The position numbers and the translations under genes were made by a program. From assembly GCA_965649825.1 (NCBI GenBank), contig OZ287698.1, positions 1 to 64,000 of the forward strand: a stretch of DNA of 64,000 nt, given 5' to 3'. This document shows positions 44,426 through 56,272 of the stretch, in pieces. This stretch comes from Penicillus capitatus. Taxonomy: Eukaryota > Chlorophyta. Under the pieces are notes generated by a model. That model was not told the origin of the DNA. It was given only the letters and a program-made list of their open reading frames with translations, and made no database searches. Numbering within the stretch: the stretch's first letter is position 1; every line of letters starts with the position of its first letter.

Positions 44426-46689
44426 ATGACGACGATTCCAGATACGCTTCCGTCAGGAATTCCTGACTTCTCTGAAGCCAAGGACTTTGAAGACGAGGCG
44501 GACGCGAGAGTGTTTAACGAAGAGGACGAGCCGACTTCACCGCACGACACGGACAACCTACCACCAGAATTCCGTGGACTCGAAGAAAGACTTCAAGAAA
44601 TGCGCAGAGCACCCCGCAAACCGACGGCTTCGACGCCGAAAGAGAAAGTTGATGGGGAAGAAGATGAACCACTAAAGGCGTTGTATTTTGTGCGCATACC
44701 GAGAGCGGACACCGATTCGCCAACGTACGACTTGTTGCAGCAAGAATTCGAAGCTCAGTTGGCACAGGTCAAGATCTACGTCGAAGAACGCCGTGTCCAG
44801 ACCGTAAGTTCTCAAGTGGTATTCTTGCGTCGGTTTACGCGATGTTCATCGTTTGCAGATGAAGAAAAACGAGGCTCGAAAGGACACGAACAAGGCGCTG
44901 GCTTGTCTCAAGGAGGCAAACGATCGAGTGAATGAGCAGCGCAGCAAGTTGGATCCTTATCGAAAGCAGAAGGAGAAAGACAGAGAAGCGCGTACCGCAC
45001 TGAAAAATTCCAAGAGAGGATTGGCAGCAACGACGGAGCGTGAATTGGATGATCGGATTCGAAAATTGGAGTTTCAAATGGAGCACGCAACCAATTCACT
45101 ATCGTATACATCTATCTTAAAGGGTGATCTGTATAGACTGTATATGTTTTGGCGCACAGAGAAGAAAAGGAGCTGCACAATGAGATCAAGCGCTTGAAGG
45201 CATCGCGCCCACAAGTCCGCGAGATCGAGAGAAAAGATGCTGAACATGCAGCAACGATGATGAGCAGAGATCTATCTCCATCCAATCGAGAGCATCTGGA
45301 AAAGGAATTGAAAGTAAGAGACGAGATATATCTGTTCAATAGAAATCACTTGTTTGGCAACAGGAGTATCGAGCTGAACAAAGCATGTACGAGAAGATGT
45401 TCAAAGATTTGAGAGCCAACGAAAGAGAGGTGGATGCACAGCTGCAGCAGATTTGCTCACAACTGGATGCCGCTGCGAAGAAGAAGGATGCCATCTATGA
45501 GAAGTTGGCTGCTGCCAGAAACAGACACCGAATGCGCAAGAACGAGTTTCAGAGGAACAGAGCCTTCAGTCGACATGTAAACCATCCACCCATCCTCTTG
45601 CTCACATGACGACTGCTGACGTGTTCGGCATTGGACAGATCAACGAATTGGTGGCCGAGAAGAGAATCGAGGATGCCCAGGCGGAATGCATGGAACAGAC
45701 AGATGCATTGATGGGTATACTCATGTCCAAGGAGGAATATAGAGAGGAGTACTTAGCACTGTGGTCGACAAAACGCAGCAATCCGATGGCTGTTTTTGAA
45801 GATGCTACAGCAGAGAAGAAGAAAAGCACAGCAAAGCCGACAAAGAAGACGTCGAGCTTGCATGCGAATGTGAAGGTCTTGCCAGGCCAATCTCTTCCAG
45901 AAGCTGTTGTCGCCAATGCGCTGAGAGAGGCAAGCAGAGGTGCACAGGGGAAACAGGAGAAGGTGGCGAAAGTGGAAAAGACTGTGATCCCTCCACCTGT
46001 GAACAAGGCTGTCGCCGAAAAACCTGATGACCAAGAGAAACCGACCACGAAGGCGCCGACAGAAATAGAAGCAAAGCCTAAGAAGCTGCCTGCCCATGAC
46101 GGATTTGAGTTACCAGCTGTCATTGCTGACAAGACAAAGGAAGAGACGGCTGCTGTGAAAGAGGTCGGTATCATGCAACGTTGGTTTCGGTTGGATCTAC
46201 AGTTTCTGTGTTTCGAAGGCAGGAGATTCTCATCGCAAAGAAGAGAAAGAGGCACCCCGTTCCGAATCACTCGAAAGACAACGGTTGGAGCGCATCGAAG
46301 CGCAAAAGAAAAAGAAAGCAGAGCAGGCTAGAAAGAAGAAGATAAAGGAAGAAGAGCACAAAGAGGTGCGTCATCATATCTGCATCGACACTCAATGTAT
46401 CTATTCCTCTGCTTTGGTTGGTTAGGTCGAGACGAAACCCAGAGAAACAGTTGTCAAGGCAGTGGTGCCTCCGCAGCCTAAAAAGCAGCAACCTCATTCA
46501 AAGAAGCAAACAAGATCGAGAGGAACCAATGTTCTTGGAGGCAAATCAGGAGCGCCGATGCCTCGACATGGAAAGCGCAAGAACAAGACAGAAGTTGAAA
46601 AAATCATTCATTTCTTGAAGCAATATCCTATCATGGTCGCATCTGTCATTGCTATCCTGTGTATTGCCATTGTCTATGCCTTCATGTGA
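44426..46689 (+). CDS. Proton pump interactor 1 / BFR1-like coiled-coil, tail-anchored protein
   Basis: Seven exons (44426-44803, 44859-45103, 45160-45313, 45364-45576, 45639-46163, 46219-46365, 46426-46689) give 641 residues in one frame. An acidic N-terminus is followed by [17 protein letters not shown], then long coiled coils including [19 protein letters not shown] and [13 protein letters not shown], a Lys/Glu-rich region, and a C-terminal membrane helix ([19 protein letters not shown]). This matches plant PPI1, which binds the plasma-membrane H+-ATPase and is tail-anchored; the related fungal BFR1 binds polysomes. Which role applies here is unknown. All introns are 50-62 nt. Confidence 0.75.
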
Positions 46690-47388
46690 GGAGTAAATGG
46701 AAGGCGTATGGTCTCGAGCATCCAGTGTGCATTTGCTATTCATTTCTGCTCCGAATCAAGATCAACATAATCTGTTGCGACAAGCCACCACCAATAAATG
46801 CTGTCTCAATCTTCGTGCTGCAGTGATTCTCGTTATCTGTCGAGATCTGTATACAATTTGATTGCTGGTGGAGAACTGAGTTTTATACTCTGTGCACGAC
46901 TGCGTGGTTAACTGGATGCTGCTGCTCTGTTTGCTTGTTAGGAAACTCCGATTCTGATGTTGTTGTTGTTGTCGTCGATGTAACACCATTTCTTAAGTTG
47001 TGTCCATCATTAACGAGATCTTTGTCCATAACATAGCTGCAATGTCCACTGAAGAAGTGAGTGACCTCGAAATGATATGTTGTAATACGCGTTCAGGCAT
47101 TCTGTATTACACTCGAAACACCAGGTCCAGAAAGAATGCACTGAATGAACTAACCCTTAGAGTGTGCAGAAGGAAGAAAAACCGAACTATGGATAGAGAG
47201 TGAAAAGTGATTCCAAAGAATAGACATTACGCATAGTTCAAGTCTTGGACAGACGGTCTGATAGCAGAGATTCACAGAAGATCAATTGGTGGCTTCATCG
47301 ACTCGAGCTACTCGATTGGAGCTAGAAGAGAGAGGGGGACATCTCACGCAAATAGTTGCCAGACGAACGAATCGAGAACAAGCGGAAA
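46690..47388. other. Gene-free stretch between convergent genes
   Basis: Lies between the stop codons of the PPI1-like gene and Fab1, so it holds both 3' ends. A short (gtt)n run is at about 46960. Nothing else recognised. Confidence 0.5.
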
Positions 47389-50300
47389 CTAGTTGTATGG
47401 AACGACTGTGAAATATCCAAGGATTGTCGTAATGAATCGCTTTCTATACGAGTCCGGAGAAATGATCGTCGGTTCCTCGTTTCCGTCTCCCATTATTCCT
47501 GAAGACTTGACCCATGATTCTAGCCTCTTATCCCACGTATACTGTCTAATGTAATCGATAATGCCGACTACTAGACAGTTTGATTCAGAATCCACTCCCA
47601 CTAGCAATGAGTAATCCATGATCGAATTACTCACCAAGAAATCAGTATCACGACGAAGTGTCTCAGCTACAGACAAACTTTAAGGCGCATCGATGCAGGA
47701 GAGACAGGCCTTACCCAATTGATTGAAGGAGTCTTGGTCTATCAACAAGGGAGGTGCTAACAGGTTGTGCTTCCGTAGGTTCGTATCTAGGAAGACTCCT
47801 CGACGATCTCCATCCTTCTCTGCATCTTTGTTGTACCGACATCGGTGACTTCCCTTGAGATCATAGATGCTTGAACACTCTCTATCATAGAAAACATTCT
47901 CCAGAACAATGAGATCCATGACCCAATCGCGACCGAGGTCTTCCGAATCGGATCCAGTGTCCATCTTTTCTGTTCGTGTTGTTTTCGAAGAGAACGATTT
48001 CATCGAAACTTGAAACAGTCCCAGCACTTTGGCGAGAGCGACATTTTGTTTACGGAAGTGTTGTCCTTCCATGTAGCTGAAGTAACAAGAGCCAAATTTA
48101 TCCAAAAAGAATGCTTTTTCTGCTTTTGATAAACTCTTAATAATGTACCGATCATCAAGTGTCTTTGCAAAATACGCATTAGACTTGCCTCCACTAGCCT
48201 TCCATCTGCAGACAACAGACATCTATCTGTATAGCAGATGAAGATGTGACAGGCGATTGAGAGAACCTTCGACATCTGGACATGCTCATGACGAATGATC
48301 GCTCTCCGCCATTGATGCAGCGTGCTCGCATCTTGGTGAACTGGGGAGCAAAGTAGGAGATGACCTCAAACTTTGCATGTGATGAGATCATTCCCGGCGG
48401 ACTGTCTTCGAATCTCTGTACGATGTGCATTTGATTATTCATGGATTTAGAACGACTTCCTCTAACGTCCGTGAAGCTGGATAGTCTGCTGCTTCCGGAT
48501 TCGGAAGCCGTGTAATCAAGATCACCTGATGACTGCATCACCACCACCACAAACATTCCCTCAGATACGAAGATCATCACGTGCTGCACTTGGGGCTTAC
48601 ATCTGCTGTGCGTGATCTGATATGTGCAGGATGACTCGCCAGGCTATCGAATGACTGTTGGAGATCTTTGTGGTAAGAGATCGATGATAATACATAGGCA
48701 ATGATGGAAGCTGGTTCGGCTTCAAAAACCGGAATAACCAAGTCTTCGTTCCCTTCACAGCATAGATGATGATGACGATGAGCAGACCCACATTCGACGT
48801 GTTACCCAAAGGTATCAACGCTCTACAACTCAGCCGGATCTCTGTTCCAGGCAAGGGAGTTTTGGAAGCAGGGGTTAGTGGACGTAGGTGTGGTGATCGC
48901 ATGGAAAGTGAATGAATGTTCGATTGTGTTGTTGTCAGAGCGTCGTCGCCTTCACCGCTTTCACTGGTCATGACGAATTCTTCGTCATCCAAGACAAAAT
49001 TCAGACGGCGCTCTAACTGATTCAAAAGCCTATTCTCACGAGGAGATGCGGGAAGAGAAACAGATCTCTGTCTGAAGGCAAAAAATTCCTCCGCATTCTC
49101 TTCCATGAACTGCCTGGCTTCACGGTCCATTAGATGCATGAGATTTCCGGCACTTGAATTCTGCTTCAGTTTCACATGTGCTTCCCCATCACTCAAGATC
49201 GGCGTTATGCTCGGAGATCTGGTTAAGTCGACGGATTCGGATGAAGGAGGCAGAGCTTCAATTTTCAAATCAGGTTCGTTGGTTCGGGGAGTATTATTGT
49301 CTTTGCCCCATTCAATGTCATCGTCAGGGTCAATGAATGGAGAGGGTGGAAATGGCTGATCGACAAAGGCCATGAAGGGTGTCTCCATCTGAGACATCTC
49401 ATCACCCAGATCTTCTTGAGGGACTGCTTCCGCCAACTCTGCATTCCACTGTTCTGCTGGTAACCTCTGACTTCCATTTCCACCCCCATTCTTTGCAAGT
49501 CTTTGTTTTAGTCGTGTTCTTTGCTGGTGAAGTGTCTGTGCCTGTATTCCGTCACTGAATCTCTGGCTGATTTGTTTCTTTGATCTCGTGCTCAGCAAAA
49601 AATCACCTCCGCTGCTGATTTCAACAAGAGAATCTGAAATCCGTGTGCCGATGGAAAGTTTGATATCTTCGAATGGATGATCGATACTCTGATTAGCAGC
49701 AGCTCGAGGGTCATTCATCATTGCAGACCACGATAGCACGTTTATACTTAGTTGTCTCCACATTTGATTCAGTTGCAGATACTTCTCCAGGACTTGATCA
49801 ATGGTCGTCCGCTCTGCGTTGACTCCATCTGTAAACCCCTTGACTTCTTCAGTGATCTTCTCTTTTTCTTCAATGAGATCCGGCAAGAGACAGGATCTGA
49901 CATAGAGTTCGTGAGCCGCCTCCCAAGGGGTCTTATTTGCAGAATTCTCTGAGGACGGGCTTTGGGAAGGGATGCAAGACCGTTGAATCGCATCGTAGAC
50001 GAAATTGACTTCCTAAATGCACAACAAACACACAATGATGATGTGAGTACTTTCATATAATGATACCAATACCTGTATCAATTGGTCAGCTGAAGTTATA
50101 AGCCAGTTCACTTGAGTGGCCACACTGTAGTTGATGATAGGAGATGGGGTGAGAATGGGCTTTAGACGGATTCGATCTCCATAAACACATGCAACAGTTC
50201 GTCCATAGCCAAAGTAAATCACATGCTCTAAGAACAATAGCCGCCCGAAAATCTAAAAACAGATATCTGACGATGAAGATGAAGACCTGTTTACTTTTAG

Positions 50301-53100
50301 GTCAGGCGTATTGCACATGAGCTGCAAAAACTGTCCCAGAGAAAGGCACTTTGCATCTTCAGACAGCAGCATTTGGCAAACTGTGGACATTGGTTCTGCT
50401 GCCACTCCTGTGCCACACACCCATCGTTCTGTCACATCTGTTCAGCGAATTTGTCCTGGTGACCTTTGGGGCGTGCCCAGAACCACACATCTGTCGTTGG
50501 GTTTGGGTAAGATCGTTCAATTGGAAGAGAAACGACGGATATAGTCAATCGAACCGCTCCATGTAGAAAAGTTCGATGATGAGAAGAGTTTCCTCCGCCA
50601 CACCCCTACATGGACAACAAACAATCATTCTTGGAAGGAATGGAAAAGGCATCATTTGCCACACCGCTGGACATCTTCTCGGAGCGTCTGCTGCGATGGA
50701 CAGTAAGAATTCCATCAAGGATAAATCATCGTCACTCAATGAGTCAATGGAGCGAACATGACATGGTTCGCACAACAATCCAAGTCGGTGATTCCTGAGG
50801 ATTCCAGTACCAACTCTGTTCATGTATTCATACAGAGATCACCTGTTTGCGAAAGAAGCAGAAAAACGCAAGTTTTCCATTACTCGCATCTTCTTTCTAG
50901 CTTGTTCTGGAGGTGAATAGTCTTCGTTCAATTGCTCGTCACGCTCTATAGACAACAACTCCGTGATAATCACTCTCTACAAACATACCATAAAACCTTC
51001 GAAAAGTAACCGGTTTCCCCTCAGCAACTCCACGTCAGACCAATCTGACCATGCACTTGGATAAGGACCCTGTACACGTCACCAGTGCAGAACATGTTGT
51101 TTCTCCTGCTGGCAAAACATCTGTGTACGATTTACCTGTCCCTGTCCAGTCGACAGTGAGATGCTGCCCCATGAACTTCGATTCATCATGAGCTCTGCCG
51201 CTTCTTCCAGAAAGTTCGACTTTGTCACCTTTTCTCCACTGTTTCCACTGATATGTTCCATTCCCAATGGCAACGCCATCCGACGCTGTACATCCATGCC
51301 ATACGAGTACCCTTTGCCGAGACCATCTGACAATTTTTCCGATTCAGCATAGTGCTCGTTGCCACGACCAGCAGTCTATCGCACATCTTCTCCATAGAGC
51401 CAATGGAGTTGATTGTTTGTTTACTTCATCCTTCCGCAACTCGTGACCTCGATGAGCAAAGTCGTCTATCTGAACTGCGGTTGTCTTTTCACCACCGGTC
51501 TCTTCGCCAGTTTGGCTGTCTGATTCAGAATCGTTTAACGAATTCGACGCGGACATAGAGGAAGATGTACTCAAAGCAGAAATGGACAGTTCGTCGCCAT
51601 CTGACTGAACCTCCAGTTTAGTACACGAGACGTCACATGGTGCATGGGCTGGCTTTCTGTACTCTGATATTTGCTCGAATGCTGCGTGAGAACGGGACGT
51701 TGTCCAGCTAGTCACATGCGGAGAAACAGCATCTACACAGTCACCAATCTGCCGCTTGAGATTGGTCCTGTAGGCAGAGAGCTGCACAGTATCCTTGCAG
51801 ACTTGTTTCAGACATTCCACATTGCCAGTTTCCGGCAATCCTTCGACTCCAAAAGATACAGTAGCGGTAGTTGCATTTGAAAGTGCGTCTGTAAGGAACG
51901 CATTTTCAAAGTGCAAGCGATACGCCGCAAACACTGCAAAGGACAGCACCTTCTGGACCAGTAACAACTTAGTCTCGGTGCTTCCTCTTAGTACGACAGC
52001 ACTGGCTGCCTTTTCAGAGTTTGCCTGAGCAGAGGGATGGCGTTCGAAGACGAATGACAGGGAAGAGCAAACAAACCTCAAAAACCATGAGTGGAGATGG
52101 TCGTCTTCCGTTGGAACAGCGTTGGGATTTTGGAGACTTGACTCGAAGGATATAAAATTTTGAACATGTTCCAAGACAGGACTCATCAACATCAAGAATA
52201 TTTTCGACTATCTAGAAGAATAGCACACAAGATAGAGAGGAGCAATGAAACCATGAAACGAGCAGTATACCACTCACCTTTGTGCCGGTGTTGATGGCAA
52301 GATTTGACATGTCTGCCATTGGAATATTGTAAACAAGTGTGACGTTTGACTTTTGAAGTCGCTCCACAGCATTGAGTGATGCACCACGTTCCAGCACACA
52401 AACATCTGGAGCAACAGCCAGAATCTTGTCTACTGCCGCATCGACATATTCCGGTTCCTGCAGTCACATCAAACTTGTAGAGAACAGAGATGCCGAAGAA
52501 GAATTCGACCTTGCTGATGACTGTGTGTAGCTGAGTCAGTTTATTGCACTCTAATTCTAATGCTCCAGAAAGAAGTAAAATCTTTGGGAGGTCAATCTGT
52601 GTCCTCATGCGGCGATGAGCAATGTTCCTCCGCAACACAACACCAGGAATGACACAGCTATCGTTTGGAGTGCCATCCTCTGGCAACAACTCAATCTACG
52701 GCACATCCCCAATCATATGAGGCACGAATCGTCATCTTCTGAGATGGATCACTTTCAAACCGTCTCTAGAAAGGAGAAGTCTTCTCTCATTTGCTCTTTT
52801 TCTGGACATGATACCCGTCAACTGCTCAGAAATTCGAACCACTACCGGAACCCATTCTGTCAGAATATCAAGGTTTCGCTCGGAGAGATAAAAACAGAGA
52901 GAAGACGGGTTCGGCGTTACCTGTCACATCTTCCAAACCGATCCCTTCGAGCAGCTGTGTTGCCAAAGAAGAGAAATGTCTGTTGGATTCTTCAGCCAAG
53001 CATTCCCTACGTGTGACAAGTCATCGTTGAGAACAAGCACAGAGTTGGAAGAGCATCTCACTGAAAGCATTGTGATATCTGTTCGAAAGGCCATTTTTCA
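47389..53100 (-). CDS. FAB1: PIKfyve/Fab1 phosphatidylinositol 3-phosphate 5-kinase
   Basis: Makes PI(3,5)P2 on endosomes and vacuoles. Reading 5' to 3' on the minus strand: a TCP-1/chaperonin-like domain at about 52690-52200 (CVIPGVVLRRNIAHRRMR, LPKILLLSGALE); a Cys-rich CCR domain at about 50820-50100 (DDDLSLMEFLL, FLHGAVRLTISVV, LKPILTPSPIINYSVATQVNW); an acidic linker (49886-48850); and the kinase at 48400-47389 with GGKSNAYFAKT, YDLKGSHR, MDYSLLVG and IIDYIRQYTWDKRLESWVKSSG. Introns of about 45-70 nt were placed by frame restoration at several sites, for example after HIRSRTAD near 48600. The exact start is unresolved, near 53060, and no FYVE zinc finger is visible upstream. Confidence 0.9.
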
Positions 53101-54250
53101 CCAACAAGCGGCTTTTCTGTTATTCGAGGTGGCAAATCCCAAGTTAAAGCGCCATCAGCTCTGAGGGCGCGCGAGTAAATTGGCTGCCTGATACAACGCA
53201 CTCTTATGTTTGTACCGAAACACGAAGGATGATAACCTGAAGGTGAAATCTGCGCCTTTCTTGTCGGACATCTGTGGTTTCTCACGACGTTTTACGGGGG
53301 ACGGGACTGTTTTCGCAACACAAGTGTCAAGTCAGACTGACAATCGAGAATTCCAAGAAGGCGAGATAACGAACGACGCTGAATGGAATGACGGCACAAA
53401 AGCTGGTCCGATGCGGTCGTATAGAAACGAAAATGTAAATGACGATGAGGGAAGTCGTTATACTTCCCGTTTCAACGCACTATCCGACGCGGATGAACCG
53501 TGTCGGAAAAGCAAGAGTTCGCGCAGCAATTCAAAGCAGAGGCAGAGAACGAACGCAACAACGAGGTAGAAAAAAATCGGTAGACTTCTTCATTTATTTT
53601 CTCGAGAGCCGTCAGCCATTGTATCTTTGCATCTAGAAACTGCAGAGCAGTTTCGCGGACAATTTCAACGGCCGCGGTTTGTCGACCATCCTCCACGCCG
53701 TCTTAAAACGAGACATTATCAAGGCAGGTGTGTATTCTGCGCAGAAACAGCTCAACAACTCTCTTGGTCAGTCGGCATTTTCCAGATTTCGTTAACGGAC
53801 TTCACAGAGCCGAAATTGTTGAATGCTGTCGCGCACGTTATGCCGAACAAAAAGGCGATTTTGCCTCGAGGAGAGTATCTTTTTATTTCTTCCAGTAGAA
53901 AGAAAACAAGTTTTTGATTTGCAGCAATTACAAAGTTGTCGATCAAAGGTAACTATCAGGCAGGGCGGAGGCGCTACTGGCTACGCACTTTTGATCTATT
54001 TGTAATCGCAGACATGCATTAATTTTTTGAACCGATCTTAGACATTTTCCTTTTTCGTGTTGACAAAAAACGGACGGTGTTTCCAGTGAACAACGTTGCG
54101 TGATTTTAAAGCTCTATTGATGCATGTATGTTTATTCTCTGCATCACGCAAGGTTTAGAGTTGAGACTACGAACACATACAGAAGCAGATGTGATGAGAT
54201 TGAAGAAATGACATTCGAGTATCTGTCAGTGAACAGCTGTCCACCTTCGT
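53101..54250. other. Unresolved stretch with short open frames on both strands
   Basis: Candidates are a plus frame (53210-53569, low-complexity, Ser/Arg/Asp-rich) and two minus frames: 53946-53752, with a possible membrane helix near IAFLFGITCATAFNNFG, and 53696-53472, with LQFLDAKIQWLTALEKINEEV. They could be exons of a small minus-strand gene upstream of Fab1, but I could not join them with sound splice sites. Function unknown. Confidence 0.3.
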
Positions 54251-55480
54251 GCAGCTGACGACGGAGACGCGTTGATGTGACGTTCGACGCGTATATAAGC
54301 CGTATTGTTAACGATTCAACAGTCTTCTGTAAGCTATAAGCCTTCGTCGTCAACCGACAACGCGACAGTATCCCACAGAGGTCTGCCTGCGTTTCGGTTC
54401 GACATGCGATTACCGACGCACCGTTATTAAAACGAGAGGGGTCGACAAGCGATTGTCGACCTGCCAAAAGTGCAGGAGAAGTGGTATGAAATCCGTAGCG
54501 CTTTGACCGCGGCCAGGATCGCCTGCGCAAAACTACAAGGAGAACCGGAGAGTCTCGGAATTGCTTTCCTCGCAGCGATGGACACACAAAAAATCAAGTC
54601 CGAATGATCAGAAAGCCTTGAGCACTGACATCATCGATGAGCTTATGCTTCTGGCGAAGCGAGTAGAAGTCGCTTGTGATGTCCGTATCGCCGTTCGATG
54701 GGTTTGATTAATCTTCGTCAATGGATGCTTCGGACGGTCTTGAAGTTACCAAGTCCTCAGGGGTGAAAGCAACGAAGTCAACACTTCTGTCCTCCGAATT
54801 TCGTCTTGTATCATATAATGCAACGTTGTTGACAACCTGCTCCGCACCCCGCTTGAGGAGCTCGGCTTGTTCTCCTTGGCGAAGCTGGTCGAGGCGTTCC
54901 TGGAAGGTCGGATACAACGGTGGATGTGGGAAAAGCTCTCATGGGATGTCTCACTTGGCGTCGTTGTCGGCAGGGGTGATGTTGGATATGTCACGCCAAT
55001 CCGTTGTTCGTAAACGTCGGAAGCGGTTCGATGTCATCATAACCACCTTGGCGCGCTGACCATCAGCTGCGACGGGTGCTAGCCTCCGAGCCAACTTCCT
55101 CATAACGATAGGGCGATGGTTGCCGAACATGCCCTGAAGTTCTCGACTGTTAGATAGTATGGTTAGGAAACTCATAACCACCGTGGGTACTTAAAGTTGA
55201 CATTCCTGTTGTAAATAATCTCGAGTCCCTGTGCTATCATCCAAGCGTTCACTCGCGTCGTCGTTCGTGCGTCCATTCGATTCTGTGTTTTCGAAGTCGT
55301 TACATCGATCCCAAAAGGTGACAAAAGTGATTCGAAATAAACGACGTTAAACAGTAGTAAGGCACAAAAGCACAGTGAGTCCTGCCTAGGCCTCTTATTT
55401 CGTCCAATTGATGCGACATGCTAGGCAGATGAGTCATTGCGTATTCAGACCTAGAGGAAAGCGTCCTCTGGCGCTCAAGA
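54251..55480. mobile_element. Retroelement remnants with LTR-like fragment
   Basis: A TATA-like tatataag precedes the 49-bp LTR-like sequence shared with 14437-14485. Downstream are broken frames with no clear domain, such as plus-strand LTAARIACAKLQGEPESL near 54500 and minus-strand frames at 54708-55181. The organisation suggests a decayed LTR element, but no RT or integrase motif is visible. Confidence 0.4.
54319..54367 (+). repeat. Dispersed LTR-like sequence, copy 2
   Basis: Matches 14437-14485 over 49 bp with one visible mismatch; same orientation. Confidence 0.6.
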
Positions 55481-55502
55481 GGTCCTTCTGAGAAGACAAC
55501 CA

Positions 55503-55904
55503 GTGCCCCTTTCACCGCCGACCCCTCCCCAACAAGACAGTCCCATCGACAATGAAATCTTGGCAACACCCACCTTTCAAAAATACTTTGTCGGAAGACT
55601 TATCGCTGAAGGCTCAGTGAAGAAAGTATCTGACGAAAAAAGACGAGTACTAGAGTTCATTGTAAAGAGACAATGCAATCAAAAGAACGCCTTGACACTT
55701 TCCTTCGCAATGCACGCTCTAACACAAAAACGAAGCAAATCTGCCATACAAGAGACGCTTTCGATTGTCGACGAAAACCCCGTCAAGGTTCTTGGGATAC
55801 AACACTTTTTCTCGAGAATGCGAGTCCTCGAGGCAATCCTAGAATGTCACGCTCTCGCGTGGAAGTCACATCGCTGCCCCGTTTCTCCGGGATTCTGTCT
55901 TTGA
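55503..55904 (+). CDS. Unrecognised protein, member of a small local family
   Basis: A 133-residue frame begins with a Pro-rich segment, then PTFQKYFVGRLIAEGSVKKVS, which is shared with the fragment at 23261-23587. The rest (LSFAMHALTQKRSKS, FFSRMRVLEAILECHAL) looks helical. I recognise no family. Because the same sequence lies left of LSG1 in both duplicated loci, it is part of the duplicated block. It may be a single exon or itself a remnant. Confidence 0.4.
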   Translation: MPLSPPTPPQQDSPIDNEILATPTFQKYFVGRLIAEGSVKKVSDEKRRVLEFIVKRQCNQKNALTLSFAMHALTQKRSKSAIQETLSIVDENPVKVLGIQHFFSRMRVLEAILECHALAWKSHRCPVSPGFCL

Positions 55905-56272
55905 AGAATCACTCAACGTCTTGTCAGGGACACTTTCCTATGGCTCCGAGTATTGGATGACTTAACTGACCTATGAAGTTTTGCCACATTCTGCATACAA
56001 ATGGCCGCATCAGAACATTAGACAACCTTGCTCTGTAAAACGAAGATGTCTTCCGCTGTAGTATCTCAAGCGCGGCGCCTCCCGCGTGACATAGAAGAGA
56101 TCGCACACGTTGTCGACAATACCATTGCGAAGTTGTCGTCTAGAGAGCGCATCCAGAAAACAAAACAAAAGTTGCACGTGATTCCAACAGGCTGTTCCTT
56201 CCACCTCCTCGACGACGGACGACGGTGCGATTAAGAGCAATGTCTCTCGGAAAACCAGTGGTTCTCGTTGGA

